A stretch of DNA of 64,000 bases from Roseburia porci (GTDB lineage: Bacteria; Bacillota; Clostridia; Lachnospirales; Lachnospiraceae), in NCBI RefSeq assembly GCF_009695765.1, contig NZ_VUNI01000005.1, positions 1-64,000 on the forward strand, written 5' to 3'. The first letter of the stretch is position 1. Each line of letters opens with the position of its first letter. Under the pieces are notes generated by a model. The model did no database searches. It saw only the letters and a program-made list of their open reading frames with translations, and was not told where the DNA came from. Both the position numbers and the translations under genes were made by a program. Positions 1 through 8,585 of this stretch are shown here, in pieces.

Positions 1-128
<128 letters not shown>

Positions 129-133
129 ATATT

Positions 134-314
134 TTTCACTTGGTGAGGTTCTTTCGAACCTAGTGAAAAAACGGTTCTTCAAACTTGTTTGAAGAACTTC
201 ATTGTTTCATCCTTCAGGAATTAGCTTGGCTAATTTCCATCCGACGATTCTTTCGAATCGTTACTGTTTTAAAGGTGCATCTTTCGATGCTGTTCGTCAA
301 ATCTTTTTGATTTG
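134..314 (-). other. rRNA leader with six consecutive small hairpins
   Basis: Between promoter P2 and the 16S, the leader RNA (minus strand) contains six separate inverted repeats in order of transcription: 298-314 (CAAATC, loop AAAAA), 277-290 (GCATC, loop GAAA), 244-261 (7-bp stem, loop GAAA), 219-235 (AATTAGC, loop CAA), 174-197 (10-bp stem, loop CAAG) and 134-168 (AGGTTC with loop GAAA inside an outer TTTCACT/AGTGAAA stem). Three loops are GAAA, a stable GNRA-type tetraloop. rRNA leaders are known sites of antitermination and RNase III processing; whether these hairpins serve either is inference. Confidence 0.6.
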
Positions 315-403
315 CCTGAATAATTCTCATTGAATCTTTCAAGGTTTTTCACTGTTCAGTTATCAATGTTCTTTGTTGTTGTCTCATCAGCGACAACTCC
401 TAA

Positions 404-432
404 ATAATACCATGTTCCGTTATCTCTGTCAA
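404..432 (-). promoter_or_regulatory. rrn promoter P2
   Basis: On the minus strand TTGACA (432-427) is separated by 17 bp from TATTAT (409-404), an almost perfect sigma-A promoter reading into the 16S. Transcription would start near 397 and give a leader of about 270 nt. Confidence 0.8.
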
Positions 433-496
433 CAACTTTTTACATTTTCTGCTACGATGTTTCGTCATCATTAACGCTCTCATCGACAGCTCAGTT

Positions 497-525
497 ATCA
501 TACCACGCACATATCCGAAAGTCAA
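497..525 (-). promoter_or_regulatory. rrn promoter P1
   Basis: A second minus-strand promoter, TTGACT (525-520), 17 bp, TATGAT (502-497), lies 93 bp upstream of P2 in the same phase and orientation. The DNA at about 530-600 is strongly AT-rich, as expected for an UP-element-like region. Tandem promoters are usual for rrn operons. Confidence 0.72.
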
Positions 526-721
526 CAAATTTGTTCGAATTGTTTAAAGTAAATTAATTGTTTGAATAATTGCAAATTGTATATTCAATTTATACATTTC
601 TTTTTCGCTTCTAAGTTCACAACCATGGCGTAAGTAAAAAGCTGATTGAATCAAATACACATCCGCATCTGCTCCAGTCAGCTTTACTCTTCTAAACTAT
701 CTTTCCTATAATATGTTTGTT

Positions 722-1516
722 TTATGAATTGTTTCTGTTTTCAAATAAACGATTGATCCATTTTAAAATACGATTTTTAAAAATAAATGCCAGAACAGTT
801 CCCACAACTCCAAGTACCAGCATTGCTATAATTACCCCAAAATAGCCATTCATCAAAAGTTCCCCACAAAACACAAACAGAAAAATGCCTGGCACACATC
901 CAATCGCTACTGCAAGGAAGAACTTCTTCAAATTTAATGAGGATTTTGCTGCAATATGAGGTATGATTCCGTTCGGAATTACCGGAACCACACACAGTGC
1001 CATAACCAGCCATGCAGGATGTTTTGTTTTCTTCATCAGATCCGATACGCCAGCCTGTTTTTTATTTGGGAAAAGTTCGTCCGCAGCTTCTCCCATTCTG
1101 CGTGAAGCAATAAAAATCGCAACATTCGACACTACATATGTAATATAGCAAAGAATCGTTCCTTTTATCTTTCCATATACAATTCCTGCACACATATAAA
1201 TCGGTATTCCTGGGAAAATGATTGTTATGGTCTGCAGAACCTGAAGTGCCGCCAGAACAAACACTCCTTTTTTGCCAGCACCCTCAATATATTCTTGCAT
1301 TTCCTGCTCGTTTCCGTTTTTTAGAAGACCAACAATATCCGGAATAAATTTTACGATAGCATATATAAGGATGACTGCTAATAAAATAATAAATATTATC
1401 TGTAAAAGATTTCTTATTTTTTTCAGTTTCTTTCTATCCATAGTTCGTATCATAGCACAAATCATATTAATTCTGCAAGTTACAATCTCTTCTTCATGAC
1501 TATTCCAGATATACAA
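722..1516 (-). CDS. TVP38/TMEM64-family membrane protein
   Basis: Integral membrane protein of the VTT/SNARE-associated (DedA-like) fold. After an N-terminal transmembrane helix there is the family core FPGIPIYMCAGIVYG near residues 100-115, followed by several hydrophobic segments and a basic tail. The biochemical role of bacterial TVP38 proteins is not settled; lipid handling at the cytoplasmic membrane has been proposed for relatives. The open frame begins at a TTG at 1516, but the first 25 residues look non-conserved; the ATG at 1441 (MDRKKLKK...) directly before the first helix is the likelier start. No start has a good ribosome-binding site, so the 5' end is uncertain. It is a single gene between the rrn promoters and an amidohydrolase remnant. 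Confidence 0.8.
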   Translation of the reverse strand: MYIWNSHEEEIVTCRINMICAMIRTMDRKKLKKIRNLLQIIFIILLAVILIYAIVKFIPDIVGLLKNGNEQEMQEYIEGAGKKGVFVLAALQVLQTITIIFPGIPIYMCAGIVYGKIKGTILCYITYVVSNVAIFIASRRMGEAADELFPNKKQAGVSDLMKKTKHPAWLVMALCVVPVIPNGIIPHIAAKSSLNLKKFFLAVAIGCVPGIFLFVFCGELLMNGYFGVIIAMLVLGVVGTVLAFIFKNRILKWINRLFENRNNS

Positions 1517-1575
1517 ATATCATGTAAACGAATATCCATACCATGCACGTTTTGCTTCTCTATATCAAACATATT

Positions 1576-1914
1576 TTATGCTGGCTTATAAAAAACCATT
1601 TCACCCTCATACATCAGCATTCTGAGGTTTACCATCTTCTTGATCTGTGCCATATTTCTTTTATTTCCTCCGGCAAATACCGCAATATTTGCACAGGCAT
1701 CCTCATCTTTTTTATCTACTGCTGTTCGAAATGTAAACAATATCATATTCTTAAATTCAACAACTTCTGTATTCACCCCAAGATACGGTGCAACCTCGTT
1801 TTTTGTACCTACACATACAATCTTCCGACCTTTTACTACCACGCCTCCATCCAGTGCATTTTTATTTTTCGATGAAAGAATACCATCACATAAAATAATA
1901 TAATCTGCTTCCAT
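1576..1914 (-). pseudogene. Amidohydrolase remnant with internal deletion
   Basis: The 112-codon frame has a good Shine-Dalgarno (AGGGAGAGG before the ATG at 1914). Residues 1-57 look like the N-terminal beta-strands of metal-dependent amidohydrolases (DYIILCDGIL, GGVVVKGRKIVCVG, then NMIL where families continue to a PGF-H-H motif). Residues from about 70 (ANIAVFAGGN through MLMYEGEMVF) resemble the C-terminal segment of the same family. The whole metal-binding TIM barrel, normally about 300 residues, is absent. I read this as a gene that lost its centre in frame. It cannot be a working hydrolase; a small independent protein is possible but less likely. Confidence 0.6.
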
Positions 1915-1982
1915 TCGCCTCTCCCTCTTAATTTCTGAGCACTCTTATATTCAGAATTCCAAATATTTTTCTGTTTCCCACG

Positions 1983-2014
1983 AAAAAAGGAGCTCTCTGT
2001 TTCCAGAGAACTCC
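1983..2014 (-). terminator. Rho-independent terminator after xylB cassette
   Basis: On the minus strand GGAGTTCTCT, loop GGAAAC, AGAGAGCTCC is followed by six T. The stem is ten pairs with one G-U. It sits about 50 bp past the stop of the xylulokinase gene. Confidence 0.85.
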
Positions 2015-2067
2015 TTCGTTCATATTTATTATTGTAACAAACTCAGCAGACTATGTAAAGACCTATC

Positions 2068-3525
2068 CTAAAAGAGACATTTTACAGTTGGGTAAAGTTT
2101 CTTGAATTCCTGATATCTTGCCTCATATTTCTCAACAAGCTCCGGATCCGGTTCAACAGTATCTACCACTTTTACAAGTTTATTGCACGCCGTTTCCACA
2201 TCCGGGAATTCTTTACAGCCAACGGCTGCAAGGATTGCTCCGCCATATCCAGGTCCTTCCTCGCTCTCAATAATATCAAGCTTCAGATTCATAACTGCTG
2301 CAATGATTTTTTTCCAAAGAGGACTCTTTGCACCACCGCCGCAGATCTTTGATCTTTCAATTTTGATTCCGAGACTTCTGGCTACCTCCAAGGAATCACG
2401 AAGTCCAAACGCAACACCCTCCAATATAGCCTGAGTCATATCTTCTCTTGTCGTATCCATTGACATTCCAATAAACATGGCTCTTGCATCTGGGTTATTA
2501 TGAGGTGAACGCTCTCCCATAAGATATGGAAGATAAAATACATGGTTTTCACCAAGTGTTGTAATCCCTTTCTGTTCTCCTGCATAATCCTTCGTCTTTA
2601 AGATCTCATCCATCCACCATTTGTTGCAGGATGCAGCTGACAGCATACATCCCATAAGATGATACCCACCATCCGCATGATCAAATGAATGGAGCGCATT
2701 GTTCTCGTCAACGCCAAATTTATCACTGGAGATAAAGATTGTGCCACTTGTTCCAAGCGAAAGATTGCATCTTCCCGTTCCAACTGTTCCGGTTCCAACC
2801 GCTGCTGCTGCGTTGTCTCCGGCACCTGCAATTACCTTAACCCCGGTGGAAACACCAAGCTCAGCCGCAATCTCCGGTCTCAGATTGCCTACCACTTCAT
2901 AGCTTTCAAACAACTTCGGAAGCTGTTCCTCTGTCACATGGCAGATTTCCATCATCTCTTTTGACCAGCATTTATTCTTGACGTCCAAAAGGAGCATTCC
3001 AGATGCATCTGAATAATCTGTACAGAATGTGCCAGAAAGACGATATGCGAGATAATCTTTCGGAAGCATGATTTTTTTCACTTTTGCCCAGAGATCCGGT
3101 TCATTTTTCTGCATCCAGAGGATCTTCGGTGCAGTAAACCCAGCAAACGCAATATTTGCGGTATACTGGGACAGCTTATCTTTTCCAATCTCGTTGTTCA
3201 GATACTCTGTCTCTGCCGTTGTTCGTCCATCGTTCCATAAAATGGCCGGACGAATGACTTTATCGTTCTCATCCAGTGTAACCAGACCGTGCATCTGTCC
3301 ACCAAAACTGATTCCTGCAACCTGGCTCTTATCACATTCAGAAAGAAGTTCTTTCAGACCGTCCATAGACTGGTCAAACCAGTCATATGGATTCTGTTCG
3401 GACCAGCCTGGATGTGGAAAAGACAGCGCATATTCACGGGATGCTATTTTTTCAATGTGTCCTTCTGAATTCATGAGAAGCAGTTTTACTGCTGATGTTC
3501 CAAGGTCAACTCCGATATATAACAT
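2068..3525 (-). CDS. xylB: Xylulokinase (FGGY family)
   Basis: FGGY carbohydrate kinase of 485 residues, the usual length for XylB. It starts with the family N-terminus MLYIGVDLGTSAVK (phosphate-binding beta-hairpin), has GISFGGQMHGLV and WNDGRT near residues 72-100 (substrate region), GAGDNAAAAVGTG near 235, and GGGAKSPLW near 397 for nucleotide binding. It would phosphorylate D-xylulose or a related ketose with ATP in the cytoplasm, feeding the pentose phosphate pathway. It lies 9 bp after the isomerase gene in one operon and is followed by a terminator. The true substrate depends on what the upstream isomerase makes, so an L-ribulose or other ketose role cannot be excluded. Confidence 0.9.
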   Translation of the reverse strand: MLYIGVDLGTSAVKLLLMNSEGHIEKIASREYALSFPHPGWSEQNPYDWFDQSMDGLKELLSECDKSQVAGISFGGQMHGLVTLDENDKVIRPAILWNDGRTTAETEYLNNEIGKDKLSQYTANIAFAGFTAPKILWMQKNEPDLWAKVKKIMLPKDYLAYRLSGTFCTDYSDASGMLLLDVKNKCWSKEMMEICHVTEEQLPKLFESYEVVGNLRPEIAAELGVSTGVKVIAGAGDNAAAAVGTGTVGTGRCNLSLGTSGTIFISSDKFGVDENNALHSFDHADGGYHLMGCMLSAASCNKWWMDEILKTKDYAGEQKGITTLGENHVFYLPYLMGERSPHNNPDARAMFIGMSMDTTREDMTQAILEGVAFGLRDSLEVARSLGIKIERSKICGGGAKSPLWKKIIAAVMNLKLDIIESEEGPGYGGAILAAVGCKEFPDVETACNKLVKVVDTVEPDPELVEKYEARYQEFKKLYPTVKCLF

Positions 3526-3534
3526 GTCTGCCTC

Positions 3535-5019
3535 CTATGCAAATGGATTCTCTGTCGGGTAACGGTCTCCTGCTGGCTGATTATAACCAATCTCTTCCAC
3601 AGGTACACCAATATATTTAAATACTTCATATAAAGCCTTGCCATAATGTCCAAATGCTACAGCACCATGATGAGGGAAGTTTTTCTCAATCAGTACATGG
3701 CGATAGAATCTTCCCATCTCAGGAATTGCGAAAATTCCGATAGATCCGAATGATCTTGTTGCAACCGGAAGCACTTCACCATGTGCAATATAAGCGCGAA
3801 GTTTGCAATCAGCAGTGCTCTGCAGACGGAAGAAAGTGATATCACCTGGTTTGATATCTCCCTCTAATGTTCCGTTTGTAACTTCGATTGGAAGACTTCT
3901 TGCCATAATCTTCTGATATCTCATCTCGCAGAAAGCAAGTTTGCTGGATGCTGTATTTCCACAATGGAATCCCATAAATGTATCTTTTAATGTATATGGA
4001 TATTTTCCTTCAATATCTTCTTTGTACATATCAGCTGGTACAGAATTGTTGATATCAAGTAACGTTACAGTATCCTCACTTACAACAGTTCCGATAAACT
4101 CACTTAAGCATCCGTAAATGTCAACCTCACAGGATACAGGAATTCCCTGAGCAGTAAGACGGCTGTTTACATAACATGGCACAAATCCAAACTGTGTCTG
4201 GAATGCCGGCCAGCATTTACCTGCAATTGCAATATATTTGCGGTATCCTCTGTGTTCTTCCACCCAGTCTTTTAATGTCAGCTCATACTGTGCTAATTTT
4301 GGAAGAACTTCGGGTTTCTTGTTACCAGCGCCAAGTTCTTTCTCCATTTCAGCAACAATCTGAGGAATTCTCTCATCGCCTTCATGTTTATTAAATGCTT
4401 CAAACAGATCTAACTCTGAGTTCTCTTCGATCTCTACACCAAGGTTATATAACTGTTTGATTGGTGCATTACATGCAAGGAAGTTCAAAGGTCTTGGTCC
4501 AAAGCTGATAATCTTTAAACTGTTTAAAGCAACGATTGCACGTGCAATCGGCTCAAATTCATGGATCATATCTGCACATTCTTCTGCAGTTCCTACCGGA
4601 TATTCCGGGATATATGCTTTTACATTGCGGAGTTTTAAGTTGTAGCTTGCGTTCAGCATTCCACAATATGCATCTCCACGTCCGTCCATCAGGCTGTCCC
4701 CTGACTCTTCAGCAGCTGCAATAAACATCTTTGGTCCATCAAAATGTTTTGCAAGTAATGTTTCAGCAATCTCCGGTCCAAAGTTTCCAAGATATACAAC
4801 CAGTGCATCACAGCCTGCTGCTTTTACATCCTCTAATGCCTGAACCATATGGATTTCACTCTCAACGATACAGATTGGGCACTCATAAATATGCTCCTCA
4901 CCGTATTTTGCTTTGTATGCATCAATTAATGCTTTTCTTCTGTTTACAGAAAGGCTTTCTGGAAAACAGTCTCTGCTGACTGCAACTACTCCGATTTTGA
5001 TATTTGGCATATTGCTCAT
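3535..5019 (-). CDS. L-fucose/L-arabinose isomerase-family sugar isomerase
   Basis: 494-residue aldose-ketose isomerase of the FucI/AraA superfamily: N-terminal IKIGVVAVSRDCFPE, a central block with FGPRPLNFLACNAP, and a C-terminal metal/substrate domain including DIYGCLSEF, GFHCGNTASS and PHHGAVAFGHYGKAL. Family members convert an aldose to a ketose with Mn2+ at Glu/Asp/His ligands. It is clearly not a canonical FucI (about 590 residues) or a close AraA. The start ATG at 5019 has AGGAGG eight bases upstream. It sits between the DUF4867 gene (48 bp) and xylB (9 bp), so its product should be a ketose that a xylulokinase-type enzyme accepts. The exact sugar cannot be read from the sequence. Confidence 0.8.
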   Translation of the reverse strand: MSNMPNIKIGVVAVSRDCFPESLSVNRRKALIDAYKAKYGEEHIYECPICIVESEIHMVQALEDVKAAGCDALVVYLGNFGPEIAETLLAKHFDGPKMFIAAAEESGDSLMDGRGDAYCGMLNASYNLKLRNVKAYIPEYPVGTAEECADMIHEFEPIARAIVALNSLKIISFGPRPLNFLACNAPIKQLYNLGVEIEENSELDLFEAFNKHEGDERIPQIVAEMEKELGAGNKKPEVLPKLAQYELTLKDWVEEHRGYRKYIAIAGKCWPAFQTQFGFVPCYVNSRLTAQGIPVSCEVDIYGCLSEFIGTVVSEDTVTLLDINNSVPADMYKEDIEGKYPYTLKDTFMGFHCGNTASSKLAFCEMRYQKIMARSLPIEVTNGTLEGDIKPGDITFFRLQSTADCKLRAYIAHGEVLPVATRSFGSIGIFAIPEMGRFYRHVLIEKNFPHHGAVAFGHYGKALYEVFKYIGVPVEEIGYNQPAGDRYPTENPFA

Positions 5020-5067
5020 TGTATTATCCTCCTAAAATTCGTGTAAATCATATAAACTCAATATTAT

Positions 5068-5682
5068 TTAAATAGAAACATTCTCACCTTTTAATCCGTT
5101 GAACGCTCCTTCGATTGCTGCTTCTTCATGTGCGATCAGCCACTTGTTCTTCGCTGTCATAAGCTGATCTTCTCCGGATGCCGGCAATGTAAAATCGATA
5201 TCTGTGTTTGTTCCCTTCGGAAGGATTACAACACATTTAAATCCGCCATCTTCTTTGTTGCATGGTGCATAGTGAAGTGTTGTGCTGTACATCTCCACCA
5301 CACTTCCTGCGGGAACAAAAAATGCTTCGATCTTATCGGTCTCATATGTATGATCTTCTTTCACATCTGGAAGCCATCCTAAAAGAAGAACCATATCCGT
5401 TACTGCAATATTAATCTCCGAATTGCGATGATACTCTACTGCATTCAGTTTCTTGTTATTTCCATTGCAGTATCCAATCTGGATTGGTAATCCGCCAAAC
5501 ACGCGATTCTGAAATTCTTTCGCCTCTGGCAGTACTTCCATTTCCTCTACAGATGGCACATAAATGACATCTTCTGGAAGTGGAGTATGTTCCATTTCTT
5601 TGATAATCCTGGTACATTCAATGTTGTTCCATACTTTTCCGTATTTGCGGAATTTTTCGTCCTGAATAGAATAAATCTCCAT
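5068..5682 (-). CDS. DUF4867-family protein of the sugar cassette
   Basis: 204-residue cytoplasmic protein with no signal or membrane segment. The middle (EYHRNSEINIAVTDMVLLLG at about 111-130, and FFVPAGSVVEMYSTTLHYAPC at about 148-168) reads like a cupin double-stranded beta-helix with His and Glu candidates for metal binding. I believe it belongs to DUF4867, a family that accompanies isomerase/xylulokinase pairs in Clostridia; no activity is known to me. A mutarotase or second isomerase role is inference only. The start has GGGGG five bases upstream. A possible -10 (TATACT, 5716-5711) with no good -35 lies in front, which would fit activation by the neighbouring AraC protein. Confidence 0.65.
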   Translation of the reverse strand: MEIYSIQDEKFRKYGKVWNNIECTRIIKEMEHTPLPEDVIYVPSVEEMEVLPEAKEFQNRVFGGLPIQIGYCNGNNKKLNAVEYHRNSEINIAVTDMVLLLGWLPDVKEDHTYETDKIEAFFVPAGSVVEMYSTTLHYAPCNKEDGGFKCVVILPKGTNTDIDFTLPASGEDQLMTAKNKWLIAHEEAAIEGAFNGLKGENVSI

Positions 5683-5761
5683 GTCTACCCCCTGTTTATT
5701 TGATGATACCAGTATAACAGGATGTAAACATGGAGACTACCAATTCCTTGTCTTTCCAATG

Positions 5762-6604
5762 TCACTTTTTTGTCTTTTTTATTTGTTTGCGAAATTCATT
5801 TGGGAGAATCCCATACCGCTTACGAAACAGATTCGACAACGCTTTGCTGTTTGGGAAACCATGTTCCAACGCAATCTCCCCGATTTCTTTCTCTGTTTCC
5901 TGCAGGTCTAAAAGAGCATGTTCCAGTCTTACGCTCTGAAGATAATCTTTATAATTGATCTTTGCATATTTCATAAACATTCGCGAAAGATAAGATGGTG
6001 AATATCCAAAAATACCTGCCAGCTTTTCCAGCGTAATATCTTCCTTATAATGTTCTTTCAAATATGAAGTAATAACACCCAGACGTTTTAACTGCTTATT
6101 GCTTTTCAAAAGTTCTTCATGTACTTCCAGTTTCCGGTATTTTGTCACAAGAAGATATTGCAGCTGGTAAAACAGACTCATCATCTGAAGTTCATACCCG
6201 ATTTTTCGTTCTGTATAAAGTCCGAACAGTTCAAACATCATACTGGTTACCTGACTGTCATACGTTTTCTCCCCATGTGAAAACCATATAAACTGTTCTT
6301 CCGTATAATAAGCGGAAAAAAGATTAACTGGAATCTGAAGAACAATTGTCCGGTTCGGCTTCGGTGCACGGACCGCATGCACCTCATTACTGTTTACAAT
6401 AATAAAATTCCCAGTCTCGAGCGGATAATGTTTTTCATTCAGAATGAATTCCAGGCTTCCCTCCTGCACCGCAAAAATTTCAATTGACCGGTGCCAGTGC
6501 TTTTCTCTCAAATATTTTCCGTTATTTCCTTCAAATAGAAAAAGTTTAAACGGAAATCCCTGATTCGGGACGATCACTTCATGCTGATACGCCGGAGTAT
6601 TCAT
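5762..6604 (-). CDS. AraC-family transcriptional regulator
   Basis: 280 residues: an N-terminal cupin sensor (EKHWHRSIEIFAVQEGSLEF and NSNEVHAVRAP, roughly residues 35-80), a linker, and a C-terminal double helix-turn-helix (SYLKEHYKEDITLEKLAGIFGYS... to ...IALEHGFPNSKALSNLFRKRYG, roughly 180-270). AraC proteins of this form bind a sugar and activate nearby catabolic genes. It lies just upstream of, and in line with, the DUF4867-isomerase-xylB genes (79-bp gap), so it is the obvious activator of that cassette. It ends six bases after the proC start region's operon partner, so it may also be read from the proC side. Confidence 0.88.
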   Translation of the reverse strand: MNTPAYQHEVIVPNQGFPFKLFLFEGNNGKYLREKHWHRSIEIFAVQEGSLEFILNEKHYPLETGNFIIVNSNEVHAVRAPKPNRTIVLQIPVNLFSAYYTEEQFIWFSHGEKTYDSQVTSMMFELFGLYTERKIGYELQMMSLFYQLQYLLVTKYRKLEVHEELLKSNKQLKRLGVITSYLKEHYKEDITLEKLAGIFGYSPSYLSRMFMKYAKINYKDYLQSVRLEHALLDLQETEKEIGEIALEHGFPNSKALSNLFRKRYGILPNEFRKQIKKTKK

Positions 6605-6610
6605 ATAAAC

Positions 6611-7405
6611 TTACATCTTTCTTGAAATTTCAAGGCATTTCTCCATTGCCTCAAACACAGCACTTCGCATGCCTTTTCCTTCTAATACCCGTACTGCCTG
6701 AATCGTTGTTCCAGCCGGAGAACATACCATATCCTTCAGTTCACCCGGATGCATACCTGTTTCAAGCACCATTTTTGCGCTGCCGAGTACCGCCTGCGCT
6801 GCAAACGTATATGCCTGTTTTCTTGGCATTCCTCCCGCAACTGCCGCATCTGCCATCGCCTCAATAAACATAAATACATACGCTGGTGAACTTCCACTGA
6901 CTGCAGTCACGACATCCATAAGATGCTCAGCAATGACTTCTGTCCTGGAAAATCCACTGCAGATATCACGTACAAGGCTAATATCATCCTCTGTAACAAG
7001 TGAATTTACACACATTCCCATCATGCCTTCTTTAACCATAGCTGGTGTATTCGGCATCGTACGAATGATCTTCAGTTCCTTTCCAAACTGCTCCCCTAAC
7101 CACTCAAGTGTTTTTCCAGGAGCAATCGAGATAACGATTTTCTCCTCTGAAACAACATCTCTGATCTGTGCGATCACTTCTGCATAAAACTGCGGTTTTA
7201 CTGCCAGAAAAAGAACATCTGCAAATGTAGCAACTTTGGCATTATCTGTCGTTGCCTGAACACCGAGTGCATTCTTCTTATCTTCCAGTGATTTTTCACT
7301 CTTTGTAGAGATCATAATCTCCTCTTTGGTGCATTTTCCTGAATCAAGAACGCCTTTCACCATGGCCGTTCCCATATTTCCACATCCAATAAATCCTAAC
7401 TTCAT
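6611..7405 (-). CDS. proC: Pyrroline-5-carboxylate reductase
   Basis: 264-residue enzyme that reduces pyrroline-5-carboxylate to proline with NAD(P)H. The N-terminus KLGFIGCGNMGTAMVKG is the Rossmann dinucleotide motif (GxGxxG/A), and the C-terminal half has the ProC signature around SGSSPAYVFMFIEAMADAAV and SPAGTTIQAVRVLE. Length matches the family. It is followed after six bases by the AraC regulator and preceded by yqeG with a 26-bp gap. Confidence 0.95.
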   Translation of the reverse strand: MKLGFIGCGNMGTAMVKGVLDSGKCTKEEIMISTKSEKSLEDKKNALGVQATTDNAKVATFADVLFLAVKPQFYAEVIAQIRDVVSEEKIVISIAPGKTLEWLGEQFGKELKIIRTMPNTPAMVKEGMMGMCVNSLVTEDDISLVRDICSGFSRTEVIAEHLMDVVTAVSGSSPAYVFMFIEAMADAAVAGGMPRKQAYTFAAQAVLGSAKMVLETGMHPGELKDMVCSPAGTTIQAVRVLEGKGMRSAVFEAMEKCLEISRKM

Positions 7406-7431
7406 AACATTTCCTCCTTGCTGTCTGTAAT

Positions 7432-7968
7432 TTATGCTTTTTTCATTGCAGAAGATTCATATTTATCTCCAACACGTCTGCGATGAAAGTTGTACGCCCA
7501 GAGTATTGGCTTTTCGATATAACGCTTCAGAACGATCTGAATCTCTTCTTTCGGATGGATTGGCTTCACCAGAATCGTCCGGATTCCGGCAATATTTGCA
7601 CCCATTACATCCGTAAATATCTGATCTCCCACAAAAATTGTATTCTCCGAAGTCGTATTCATCTGTTCCATTGCTTTTCTGTAATTCGCAGGTTTTGGTT
7701 TTCCTGCTTTAAAAATGTAATTAACATGAACAGCATCATTAAACATTTTTACACGTGGTTCTTTATTATTCGATAATAAGGTGCAGGCAAAGCCAAGTTC
7801 CTTCAAATGTGCGAATAATGCAATTGCTCTCTCATCCGCCGGTGCTCCATGAGGAACCAGCGTATTATCTATGTCAAAAATAACGCCCCGGTAACCGTCA
7901 CGATACAGTTTGTCAAAATCAATTATATACGTAGATTCCAAATATTCATCTGGGTAAAAAATACTCAT
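7432..7968 (-). CDS. YqeG-family HAD IIIA-type phosphatase
   Basis: About 178 residues. HAD motif I is FDIDNTLVPHG (nucleophile and acid Asp pair), motif II is LLSNN, and motif III/IV is VGDQIFTDVMGAN. YqeG-family proteins are conserved in Firmicutes; PGP-type phosphatase activity is known for some relatives but the physiological substrate here is unknown. The start is placed at the ATG at 7968, because AGGAG lies eight bases upstream, rather than at the upstream in-frame ATG-like start at 7992. Confidence 0.85.
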   Translation of the reverse strand: MSIFYPDEYLESTYIIDFDKLYRDGYRGVIFDIDNTLVPHGAPADERAIALFAHLKELGFACTLLSNNKEPRVKMFNDAVHVNYIFKAGKPKPANYRKAMEQMNTTSENTIFVGDQIFTDVMGANIAGIRTILVKPIHPKEEIQIVLKRYIEKPILWAYNFHRRRVGDKYESSAMKKA

Positions 7969-8016
7969 TCCTGTTTCTCCTGTCAGTTGCATCTGTTTTA
8001 TTATCTATTAAAACAC

Positions 8017-8051
8017 AAAAAACCGTATTGGGCAACTATGCCAATACGGTT
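8017..8051 (-). terminator. Terminator after the 8065-8481 gene
   Basis: Minus-strand stem AACCGTATTGG with partner CCCAATACGGTT and an eight-base loop, followed by TTTT. It stops the hypothetical gene ahead of yqeG, so yqeG has its own start site or depends on read-through. Confidence 0.8.
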
Positions 8052-8064
8052 ACATGTTCATTCT

Positions 8065-8481
8065 CTATGTCAGGCTGAAATTCTCCTCTGGACGAACCAC
8101 AAGATCAGAAGAAACCTTTGTCGTATTTCCTGCAGTGATATCATCTCCGACAAAAAACTGATACTGCTTCAACACCTGATCTTTCTCCAGACCGGATAAT
8201 GCTTTCTCTACATCCAGGCTGTTCAGATCACTGTCAGCACCCTTTAATTCATACGAAACGCCTGGCTGATACTCTTTTGCATAATCAGCAGAATTGTACG
8301 TCTGACGTTCTCTTGCAGCATGTAAATCAGCATTCCCATCCTGCGAATTCGATCTGTTTCCAGCTCCGGCATCTGCTTCCAATGACTGTGACTGTACGAT
8401 CTGCTGCTGTCTGATCTCATTTAACTTTATGGAATTGTATTCATAAAATCCAGCGTATGGACGAATCCCTGATATATTCAT
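8065..8481 (-). CDS. Hypothetical protein, conserved-looking N-terminus
   Basis: About 138 residues, not recognised. The N-terminus MNISGIRPYAGFYEYNSIKLNEIR is followed by a Gln/Ser/Ala/Asn-rich stretch (about 25-70) that looks disordered, then a more ordered C-terminal part with SLDVEKALSGLEKDQVLKQYQ. There is no signal peptide or membrane helix. The ATG at 8481 is chosen because GGGGG lies six bases before it; an in-frame ATG at 8514 lacks such a site. The gene stands alone, between nrdR and a strong terminator. Function unknown. Confidence 0.65.
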   Translation of the reverse strand: MNISGIRPYAGFYEYNSIKLNEIRQQQIVQSQSLEADAGAGNRSNSQDGNADLHAARERQTYNSADYAKEYQPGVSYELKGADSDLNSLDVEKALSGLEKDQVLKQYQFFVGDDITAGNTTKVSSDLVVRPEENFSLT

Positions 8482-8585
8482 GATTACCCCCATCCGGCTA
8501 ATAAAATCAGCCAAGGCTCCTTTCTTCTTATATTATCGAACAAATTTTATCATTTCTAAATAGGAAAAAAGTCCTTTCCAGCATT

